A stretch of 64,000 bases of DNA, from the NCBI GenBank assembly GCA_016490735.1, contig JAEMWC010000022.1, forward strand, positions 1,276,001 to 1,340,000, in the 5' to 3' direction. Positions 44,501 through 56,500 of the stretch are shown here, piece after piece. The DNA is from Pachyseris speciosa. Its lineage: Eukaryota > Cnidaria > Anthozoa > Scleractinia > Pachyseridae. The notes below the pieces were generated by a model. That model searched no databases, was not told where the DNA came from, and worked only from the letters and a program-made list of their open reading frames with translations. The translations under genes and the position numbers were made by a program. Within the stretch, counting starts at the first letter, position 1; every line of letters begins with the position of its first letter.

Positions 44501-47500
44501 CCCAACGCGGCAGATAGATGAAGCAGCGTCATGCCGCGGAATGGCTTCTCGCTTTTTATTGGATTCCCTGCGGAGCTGGTTGCGCGCTGAAGGATCTCAC
44601 AAGCAACAATGATCCGATCCTCAAATGTCATGCACTGTTTGCCTTGTGCCTGATTCTCGTAGCCACTTGCCTGGCTCGCATTGAGCCTGGACTCTAATCT
44701 CTCAAGGCGATCCAGTAAAGCCAGTTTAAACCGGTCATTATCAGTAGCCAACCACTCTTGGCTTGCATTGCCCATGGGCGAATCACGTGCGCGGTACTCA
44801 AACACGCACGCGTTGCTGACAATAAAACCATTACAGGCTACTTGCAGGGTAACCAGGCCAGGGTCGTGTGGGGGACAAAAGCAACGCAAGACGCCTGATT
44901 GGTACAGGGTAGCGGGAACACTACAACCGTCAAATAAACACGTATAGGCACCCTGCTCCGTCCTCCACTCCCCAGTGATCAGCACTTTCGCTCCACCTTC
45001 AGGGTAACACCACTCTGGAGAGAAATCAGTAATCCGAGCGGAGACTGGCACCACATGATTTCCCGGATGCGCGGAAGAAGTGCTAGTGATTCTTCTCGCA
45101 TCTGGAGTTCGCGAACAGTTATTGTTTATGTCGCTTGGCAACGGTGCACTGGCTTTTACACCAAAGATTGACCCCGAGGATGGAACCAGACAAACTTGAC
45201 TTGACGTAGTCTGCAAAAGTGTCTGATTTTTCACCACATCCACCATATTTACTTCAGTGCAGTCGCGCCTGCCACATGCAGAAGACTGGGTACTGATATC
45301 ACCAACTGAGATCCCGGATGACGTCGAGGGGGTGTTCTTATTGACGTTAACAATACATGACGTAACCACAGTGCCCCTGACCGGGCTGACGGGCTTGACA
45401 AATACGTATGTAGAGGACAGACCGGAAGATGTTCCTCTGGGGAATTGTTGATCGCCAGGACAGCCGGAAGTGAAAGGAGCCGACGTTAGAGAGGGTGATT
45501 GTGACGCCGTGTGCATAGCTGTGGAGAAATTCGACTCAAGGTTGACGCTAGAGGATGTCTTGGCGACACTTCCGGTATCTTTAGGCGGTGAGTTTAGGCA
45601 ATCAGTGAAACATTCTGGTATTACATGACTTAGATCACAATCGAACATGTCATCAAACTCGAGCGAATCCAAATGCGCTAAGTCCGTCATGTCAACGGGA
45701 ACATCATCGCCGCTAGATTGGGACGTTGCAGGACTGCAATCGTTCAGCGACCAAACTCCTTGGCTCTGTTGGGATACACCCTGGTCACGTTTTGCTGAAT
45801 CAGCGATATGTGGTTGGCTGTCTCGATCCACGGGAAGAGGCACACGGAATGGGCCATCAAACAGGCACTGGTCAGAGTCTGCGATATTTTGCGTGGGTAT
45901 TCCACCACTCAAGGAATCCGATCCCGAGAAGCTGAGCCGAGTACCAGCGTCTGACATATAACTACCATAATCACTGGATGGACTGCTTCCTAACTCTGCC
46001 ACGCGAGGGTGAATGAAGAATGAATTCCATTGGATTCCACTGGTGTGGCAAGACTCTTGGGAGAGCTGGTTAATCGGAATCGCGTTCGACATATGATTCT
46101 GTGGAGAAAACTGAGACGTCGAAGAGGGGCTGACATTTGTTGCGCTGCTGTTATCTCTGACCGAACTCGGTATCTGATATGTCAAAGTTGACATTGATGT
46201 ATTTGTTACCATGGGGACGACAGAGAGTATGGCTCTTGGAGACGGGTGTTGAGGCAAGTTTTGCGTACCGGTGACAAACACGTGATTATCACGTGAGCTG
46301 AGTGAATTAGCCGCTGGCTGGCATGTGTTCTGGGTGTGTTCATTTACAGACCCAGCATCGTTTCCTTCGTGTGAAGAATTGTCTTCTTCTAATGAAGGCG
46401 AACCTTCTCTGTGTCCCGTTACAGTCAAACGACCTTGTTCGTTTTTCGTGACTTTGATCATTTTGATGCGCAATTTTCCTGCTCGCGCTTTCGCTAGGAG
46501 GCTCTTGTTTGGTGAAATGGAGATTTTGTACAATGATTTGTTTCGTTTCCGACTCTTGTTGCCTTTGGGTGATGAATTGTCGCCTTCCTCTGAGGAAGAT
46601 GGCGATCCAGGAGGACTCTCTTCAGAAACCTGTCATTTGAAGTTGGAAAAATAGATCTGTCAAGATATGCAAAGAAAATCCATCTCCCTTGAACAGCACA
46701 TAGTCACTGTGCCCACCTCGAACCTCTCCTACACCGGTAGACTTCTAAGGGGGGGAGGGGAGGGGAGGGGAGGGGAGGGGAGGGGCGGGGTGGTAGGCGT
46801 ATTCCTGTGAATAAGCTACCTGGGTAAAGCTCGTGGTTCTGATTAAGATAAGCCTGGAAAATTGGGCAGTGATCAAGAAGATGGCTTCAGAATAGCTTAT
46901 TCTTTACAAGGAAACTGACAAGTGGCTTGAAAACTCTACTTTACAACAGGAATAGAAAACAAGACGCTCTATGAGCGTTTACTCGGGATACTTTTGTGCT
47001 GCAGAAGCCGGACGCACGCTTTCCGATTCTCGAAAACTATTCGGCTAGTGGTTTGCTTTTGGCTTCGCATATGGCCTATTTGTTCACGTACGAGCAAAGC
47101 TCGTTAAACTGTTTTGAGAGTTGCCATCCATATTCGTTGTCAGCTGTCGTTGTTTACTTCTAAAAATTTAAGTGGCAACATCTGGAGTTTTCTTTGGCTC
47201 TCTCAAAACATTTTTTCTCTCTGCTAAGCTTGGAAACATTCGCAAAGACACTTCTCTTAACATATTGGTCACTCAAAACTCGAAAACACAAGGCGAATCG
47301 TTTCCGTGTATGTGACATGTTTCTCAGCAGCAATCCAGATGTCACGCATTGTAAAAAACACTCGAAATTCAAACTGCTCTATTTTCAAAACAAAGCGTGT
47401 TACTTAGCTGAAAACAGGCAAGCAGATACATCCTTAAAATGTCATTTACTGATGAAGGTAAAAAATCTAAATGTTTATATAATATTAGTTTTTCCTGACT

Positions 47501-50500
47501 TCACGTGAAAACCAAAAATTCGCAAACTTGTCTCTAAATATAGAACTGTCGTAGCGATCGAGTTGTGATATTATCCGGATCAAATTACATCAAAACAACT
47601 TTGCGATTTTCTAAATATAGAACTGTCACAACGTTCTGATGTAATTTGATCCGGATGATATCGCAACTCGATCGCTGTTGTGAAGACTTTAAGCCAATAG
47701 AGTTTGTCCGCGGGAAAAGGTTTGCCGAATTTAAGACAAGGTTGGAAGCCTCGCACGTGCTTTGAGTATCGACTCGAATTAAAACAACTTTGCGATTTTC
47801 TTAATATAGAACTGTCACAACGTTCTAATTCGAGTCGATACTCACAGTCTTAAATTCGGCAAACCTTTTCACGTGGACAAACTCTACTGGATTAAAGTAT
47901 TCACAACTTTACAAAGATATCGCCACATCCTCAGTAATCCAAGCAAGACAGTCCACCACAAAGGCTGAACAGAAAGAGATTTATGAGTCACGTAGCTCAA
48001 GGCTCTTGATGGTGCAATAATAATGCAATACTTTGCACTTTGGACTACGATGAAACACCGCCACGTGCCTTCTATTGTGCACTGGCCAATGAAAACACCG
48101 CCACGTGCCTTCTATTGTGCATTGCCCAATCAAAACACCGCCACCTAATTGTACTGTGCATTTTGCTGCACAGGAAAAAAAAAGACTGAAATCTAACATA
48201 TTTTCTAACTCGGTATACTTACAGTATCCCGAGTAATTAGCAAGTCTGGGCTTGGACAAAGGGTTTCTGTGTCTAGTCTGGAAAAGGGTTTCAAAATTAA
48301 CAAAGAGATTCCATGTGGCCTTGCGTGTGTACTCTGACAATGCACGGATGACGTCAAAACGGGGTGAGAACAAAGGAATACACTACGAGCCGCAGGCGAG
48401 GAGCGTGACTGCCATGTTCTTATCACCTTTAGACGTCATCCAAGCATTATCAGCCGAGTACACATGCACTGAAAAATGGAATCTACTTGTTATGTTTTCT
48501 TCGTCTCAGCAGCGCTGCCAATTTTAGTGCTATAATCATTTTATGTAAATGTTGTACCTGTATAAGTGTTCCACCCAACTCGATTAGCTCTGCTATATTC
48601 GGGTGGACAAATTGTTCTTGTTTTGTTTGTTTGTTTGTTTTACTGACTTTTTTCGGCTCATGACGTCATTCAAGCGTCTGTACTTTAATCGCAAACTCCT
48701 CTTGACCAATCAAAACGCGAGGTTTACACCATCCATTGTGTAAAGTAATATCGTACTATACCACAGTCCCATGAACAAGAGACCAAACGTCCCCCTCCCC
48801 CCTTCACCCCCTTGAAGAAAACTATTGGAGTGTGGATATTTTTTCTCATTTCTAACAATGCCAGCTGCTTGCTTTTGCGACGAACTGTGAAATTGTATTT
48901 ACAAAACCTTGATGGTGAGAAACGTGAAACAAAATTTTACGTTTTATTTCCAAACAAAACTCAGTAATCACTTACAGCCTCTTTTCTACACGCCCTTCTA
49001 TTTGTTCAGGCAGCAAACTGACTTTTGAGCTGTCCAAGAGAAATGGAAACCTTAAGTGTATCTGTTAACTACGCCATGCTGACGAGGCCAGATCTCTAAA
49101 AGTTACAACAGCTCTCCATGGGTGTTAACTTATAGGCTCCCTTTACCCTCTCATTTTTTGCCAGTTAAAGGTTTACCCCTTCTAACAATGCCACTTGATT
49201 CTGCATTTCTGGGGCTGTTAATGTGTATGATGCTGATGAAAAAGCCCCAACATGCCATGTTCACATTTGATGGACTGAAAGTGAAACTATTGTATGTGAC
49301 GATTTGGCCTTAAGATTCCAAATTGTTCAGAATCAGCTGAAGTTTTGCATGTAGACTTCAATTTAATAGATAAACATGGACCTGTATTTTGTTTTGCTTG
49401 ATTGTTATTTGTTTTCAAGGATAAACACATGCAGAAACCCCAGGCCTTCCTTGAGGCGACTTTTGGAGATTTTTTGTTGGATGAGAAAGAAAATACAGGT
49501 CCACGTTTGACGGCTACATGCAAAAATTCAGCTGATTCTGAGCAATTTGGAATCCCAAGGCCAAATCGTCACATACAATAGTTTCACTTTCAGCCCTTCA
49601 ATTGTTGTGATTTTTTCTTCTACAACAATAAACAAAAAGTGCTTACCATGACATCAGGCTTAACATCCTGGGACACACCAGAATCTAAGAATGACACAAC
49701 AAACTCCAAGTTATAATTTTCACCAAATAATCAACAATTAACCACTCTGAAGCCTAAGCTATTTTGCTTTTAATCACTTTTCTTATCCTTAGAGTGGTTT
49801 TAAATTGAGTGTCAAAGTAATTTGCGTTTTGCTTTGGTTTTGCATTGCTTCACTCTGTGATTGGCCAGAGAAACTCACGCCACTTTCTCAACCAATGAGA
49901 AGCAAGATCAAAACCAATTATGACTTGCATGTGCATATTTTCCTGCAATTTGCACCAGCTACATGTAATTGCTTGGTATTCTGATTGGCTCATTGCACTG
50001 TTTCAGTCTGTTGTGATTGGTCAGAGTAATTGCTTTGGTTTTGGTTGTAAGATACTCAATTGAAAAGCACTCTAGTTGTGTTGGTGATTACCCATAGCAT
50101 GGATGGGAATTTTACCGATTATACCCTGGTTGCTGAGGCCCTTTCATTGACACAACTACCATTAAACAGCCCAGTTAAAATGTGCCAGCAGGTAGGCGAT
50201 TTTGCCGCTTACAGCAGAGAATTTGCCGCCTACTCAACACTTAACAAAGAGAAGAAGAAATACTTGCTTTTTTTTAGTTAATACCTTTGCTTTTCCTGCT
50301 CAAATTACTGGTGTTAAATGGCAACTGAAATAAAAAGCTCTCAAAAAGGTGTCAAAATGGAGCAGTGTTCACTTGAAGCAGTTATTTTCAAACCTTTGGG
50401 GGTTAAATGTCCCCCAATTCCTCTAGAAGACCCTTTCTGCCTTCTACTCCTTTTATCCGCTCTACTGCTCCAAATACGTTTGACAGGGCTGATCAAAAGA

Positions 50501-53500
50501 TCTTTGCTCAGGGAGTTGAAAACAAAGAGAAAATATGGCATCTGGCATCCAGGGTGGTGTACCAGAGGATGTTAGGATGCATTAATGAAGCACCCTTTGG
50601 GACAGAATGATTCCCCAACACGAGTTGCTTGCATTAATGGAAAGATGATCGAGAAAATATAGAAGATTTTATTGCAATTATGCTTACAAATGGCTTGCAG
50701 CTGTTGTGAGATGTCATCTTGGCTACCAGGTGATGTGTATACCGACACTGTGAAGGGCGTGTTGTTTTCTTCTACCAGATTCAAATAGTGAACCAACACT
50801 ATATGAGGATTCTGGAGAAAACAGAAAAGTAAATTGAGTTTTTGAAACTTTGACAGATAACCCTTAAACACTTCTCTTTTGAAATTATTAATAACAATGA
50901 TAATGATGATAACAATGGTGATCAAACAATTTACGAGCAAGCACCAGTCATGTAAAGTGGTTGGTTTTCAGGGAGGTCCTCCAAAAAAGAAAATGGCAAA
51001 ATAACATAGCATTATATGAACCAGAAATTAAAGATTTACACTGTAATGCTTGATGTTTTGGAGTTGTCATGATGCCATTATCAAGAGAAATAAAAGTATA
51101 AGATAGTGAATATTTAAGTAGGCTAGAGCTAAAATTTACATACTAATTAAATGGCTACATAAACACTTTTAATTAGCGCAAATTGAGTCAGACTTGGCAA
51201 AGTTAAATACCTGAAGCATCCAGTAGCAGCGGCGATGAAATGTTGGCACAAGAGCAGAATGTGTGTACAGTACACTTAGACACTGCAACAGAAAATTCAA
51301 AAATGTTTTAAAAAATTGACGTAGTATTTAAATGTATTGTTTAATATAATTATAATAGTAGAGGTGAACTTAAAACACCAAGCTCATCATTGTAACTCTC
51401 ATCTGGCAGGCAAAGGACCAGCTGGGGCTATTTCAAATAAATTATTATTTTGTTACTTTTTTTTCTCAACTTAGGGGGATGGGGGTAGGGTAGTTGAGGG
51501 GATGGTGGGGAGTGGGGATGTCTTCCCGAAGTTACCTCAATTCCATCCACCTTGAGTCTGGTGTGATCTTCCCTGATGGTATTTCCAGATCGTCTTTTCT
51601 TCCAAGTGTAGCCATCCCTGCGATAATTCTTCACCTACAAACCAAGATAAAATCACGCACTTGCACAAACCAGTGAGACACGAGTCAGAGGTTCCAGTTC
51701 AGATCAATAGTGCACAATGGGTTGGACCCTCGTCAGTCTAGAAAATCTTCTAGTTGAAAGCTGAGGGCATAAAGGGCGAGTTTATGTTGAATTTTAACAG
51801 GATGCCCAGAATGAAGTGACTAGGGGCATAATACTGCTCCACCCTGAATAAAATGCTAGTCCATCACATGATACCAGGGGTTTCATTTTAGAAGCTGACA
51901 ACCGGCGAAAATTGCTGCCTTAACTTTATCAGAATTTACCTCTTATCGCCGCCTACTTTGTCCGTATCTTCACTCAAATTATTGAAAACAATTCATCAGG
52001 TTGTCGCCTACTTTAGTTAGCTCTGATGGCTATTTCAAAACTTATTGAAACCCCTGGGATACTCAGCATGAAGTGACCCTGCCTTCTGTTACCAGCAGAG
52101 TAGTTTCTTTTCAACAGCAGCGATGGCTGAGCCTTGTGTCTACTTACAGTAGAAGTCCATTAAATCCATTTATTTAGTAACAAAAAGTTACTTTGTGAAA
52201 CCTTGCAATATAACCTCTGAAAATATAAGGTCACAGCTTTCAATCATACCTTGCTTCGATCAAAGAGAAACATAGACCCATTTTCCGGCCTAAAAGAAAT
52301 AACAGAAAGATTTATTAACAACCTGATACACTTTGAGTGTGCACTAATTAAAACAAATCAGTCAATAATTCCTTGTGGAATGGATAATAATCTAGGACAA
52401 TGAGTTATATAATATTCACCTGACTGGAACATCTGTTCTCACCCAGGCGTTATGGTTGCTTAGACTTGTCAGGAAAGAAACAACCTCCTGAAACGAAAAT
52501 GAAAGCACATGACAGTGGAGAGAATTTGAAGCCCATATAGGTTATCGGTTATCTCAGTTGGTAGAGCACCTGAGACCACCGAGCATGAGGTTGTGGGTTC
52601 AAACCCTAGCCAGACCAACACTCAGGGTCTTTAAATGATTGAGGAGAAAGCGCTACCTATGTAATAACATCTGCAAATGGTTAGACTTTCTGGTCTTCTT
52701 GGATAAGGACAATAAGCTGTAGGTCCGTCTCATAGTACTTCACTTAATCTGACTCTGTGGGTTCTAAAAGAACCACTAGGGACAAATAACAAATCTCAGG
52801 CAGTGACCACCCCCAGTGTCCCTCTTAATTTGATAATCACATTACAGGGGCATTCATAACTCAACTAGTTACTTCATTAATTGTAAACTGCACAACAAGC
52901 AGTCTGGCAAAAGTCCCCCGGCCAGTCAGTGTTCTCCCCAGGTATTTCATACTAGGCGGGCTGCCTGGCTTGATTCATTGAAAAATCATTGCTGCCTGGT
53001 TTAAAAGTGAAGAAACCTTACATAGTGTAAGATCTGGAACTGGGATCCTGTCCATAAGTAAAGAAAAAACCACTCAATAAAAGTATTGAACCATTGCCTA
53101 GTGTTTCTTCATTGTGTTTTCTCGCAATTGATAAGATTTCAGCTCGTATTTACCCTTCCATGAAACCTGCTGTCCACTCGTTTCGTTAAACAGCAGCCAT
53201 CTTTCAATTTGTCATGCAAATTCAAGGGCACTTCAAGGGATATTACATGGAATACTAAACTAAATTTTCACTTCCATGGAAGGGTGGCTTCAACGAATTC
53301 AGGATGCTCTGAACAGAAAGAAAAAGCTTCTAAAAAGCAAATTAAGTTCCTCTCTTACCCTGGAAAAGAGACAATAATTAAAGAGTGTTAGTAATGCTAG
53401 ATTAGGATTCCTTTAGACACAGTTGAAAATGTCTGTCAGAATGCCCCCTGGCCTTTCCAAAATCCTGGGGAGAACACTGCCAGTGTTGTAAAATTATCCC

Positions 53501-56500
53501 TGAAAAACCTGAAGGGGAGAGGATAATGAAGTATGTATCTGTACATCTGTATGTAGGGAAAACCCTTAGTATTTTTAAAAGGGACACTACTTCTGTTGGA
53601 TTAACAACACCTGGAAAATGAAATGCTGAATATCCTTACAGATATATTGTCAGTGTTTATAGCAGCTTCGTGCATTTGAAACAACTCTAACATTCGTCTA
53701 TATTTTATTATTGTACCCCGCTTCTTTCTCTATATTTAATATGCTTTTTCCAAGCATGTATATCAGAAATAAAAAAAAGTGGTCGACTGTATATTGAACA
53801 ATGTTGCTAAAAAAAGATCTTTAAGAGGAAAACGTTAGGAAATATGGCAAATTCTAGTCTGCCTGATGCATGAAGCAACCCATGATCCCATGGAAATCTG
53901 GCTTTCATTGTGAATTTTGCAGTCTTTATCTGTAGTGAAGACTGTAACTTTAAACAAATAATGAAATTAATATTGCCAAAACTTCATTCAAATTTTATGC
54001 TTGAATCTTTAAGATTGACTATCTCTGACAAATGTGGCAAATTTATGGAATTCATCAAATTCAAACGATTTAATGAATTCCAAACAAAATTCTGCCAAGC
54101 TGCTATTAGCTTAATATCAGACCAACCTGTTTTCTATCAAGCAGGGTAATGAGAAACTTAATGCCATAAATTAAAAAGTTCTAGCTGTAATTTCATAGAA
54201 TTTCCTGCATTCTATGATGGCACCAATAATGTTATCAAAATTCATAATATGCAATCAACAACTTATTTTGTGGCAATTTAATTATTGCATCTCAAATTTA
54301 TAAACTTACAGTAAGTGTTGTACTAAAGAAGGGAAAGCAGACCTACAATGACCCTCACAGAAGAAATAGATTTGGAACAATAAGGGCCTGTTCACATGGA
54401 AGTGGAGGACCCCAGAAAGGTGAGGTACCCCGCCTCGGTCAGATTACTAATTTCTCCATACAATCTCTCTTTATTTTTCGATCACGTTCACATGTGAAGT
54501 GGGGTACCTCACCGAGGCGAGTTGCCCAGTCAGCCAGGGTGGGTAACCCAGTTAGCTGGGGTGAGTTTTCTCCATGTGAATGCTGGAGGTGGGGTGGAGT
54601 GATATTTATCTGGGCAATTGTCTCTCGTGATAACATTTTAAACCTCACCCCAGTGCGCCGGGTTTGCATGTGAAGGCCACCTTTCTTTGACCATGGGTAG
54701 GTGGGGTACTTCACCTTCCCGGGGTTCCCCACCTCCATGTGAACAGGCCCTAAAACAACAGGAAAATAAAGAGATCACTATCATCGCTGTGTGTTTTGTA
54801 CATCATGGTCTAAAAAATATCTTGTTTTTCAAATTACTTTTCATAATCCTCTCTCTTGTGATTAAAAGTTCTTCTGAATGAAATCAGGTACCCTGCATCT
54901 ACAATATGTGTCAATAGACAAGTTTCTATGCAAATTTTAACTTAATCTCATCAGCAAGAGACTATAAAAGTTGGAAATTATTTCCAAATGGGAAAAAGGC
55001 TTTAAGATACACTTGAAATTAGTATGGAAAACAAACCCTCAAATTCATTTTCATAAAATAAATTAATACACAAATTTTACACCTTCAGTGTCTCTGTGAT
55101 AACAAAGGAATACCTCGTGTTTTATACCTGTTTTTATTATTATTCAAATTTAATAGTTAATCCTGGTAATATGAAACTCTGTATGCAGTTAAAACTGAAA
55201 TTGTAACAAACATTTGCAACTGAAGATGGCATAAGTATGTCAAAACATGTCTTGTTTTAAACTTAAAAGTGTTGTTTTATTTTTTTCAAACCATTATTCA
55301 TTTGCTACTTTTACGATAACAAAGGAATAATTATAAATAACAATAAGAATAAAAGATGTTTCAAAACCCTGATACTGAGCTTTTTCTTTTAGTTTTGTGG
55401 TGCATTTCAGCATTTGTTATGCTGAAAATTATATCCACCTCTTCAAAATTGCTGTTCACTAAAATCAGTAAGAACCAGGAATATATGAAATGAAAAACTG
55501 CTGACACATTTTAAAAAATTATGACTTTCATAAATAATAAATAACTGCTTTTAGAGCAAAACCAAACAATTAGCATGTCCACGGGATGTTACATGCACAT
55601 GGGGCATAAACTAGAAAATTCTTTACAAATTTTGCATTCTGGAGAATCTATGGTTTAAACAAAAAAATTGCTTATATTGTTTTTTCTCTTCAGCTTAGGA
55701 TTTGTCTCCTATGAATGCCAAAACAAAAATATAATAATTTCTCTGTCTTTTTAATCTATTTTCAGTTCTGCCTGTTTATTACTAGAATGGGGTGGATTTC
55801 CACAGAGATGAAAGAGTGAAAGTTTTCAATAAAATATTCATACTCACAAACATATTCAGAGCAGGAAATGTTTTCATAAGGGTGTCTGGAAAACTCAGAC
55901 CTAGAAAACTCAGACCTCAGACCTCAGACCTCAGACCTAGAAAACTCAGACCCCCCCAATCTGGAAAACTCAGACCCCCTCATAACTATACAAATTTTCA
56001 AAGTCAAATAAATGTGGGCAAAATGAATTATCGCCGTTCAGTGCGCTGAAATGTTACACGCTCTATTTATCGCAGATAACAAACATTTCACCTTTGTCGT
56101 CTCATGTTATTATAATCGGCTCCGGAGCACAAGACCTAGAAAACTCAGACCCCCCCAAACTGGAAAACTCAGACCCCCTCAAAACTATACAAATTTTCAA
56201 AGTCAAATAAATGTGGGCAAAATGAATTATCGCCGTTCAGTGCGCTGAAATGTTACACGCTCTATTTATCGCAGATAACAAACATTTCACCTTTGTCGTC
56301 TCATGTTATTATAATCGGCTACGGAGCACGAGACCTAGAAAACTCAGACCCCCCCAAACTGGAAAACTCAGACCCCCTCAAAACTATATAAATTTTCAAA
56401 GTCAAATAAACGTGGGCAAAATGAATTATCGCCCTTCATGAGGGGGTCTGAGTTTTCCAGATTGGGGGGTCTGAGTTTTCTAGGTCTTGTGCTTCGGAGC

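Noticed and set aside
47554..47903. Pre-microRNA hairpins
   Set aside because: Stems are too perfect, loops are 44 nt and identical, and no miRNA-like asymmetry is visible; better treated as an unknown element.
52549..52617. Functional tRNA gene
   Set aside because: A and B boxes are good, but the acceptor stem does not pair and a SINE body follows.
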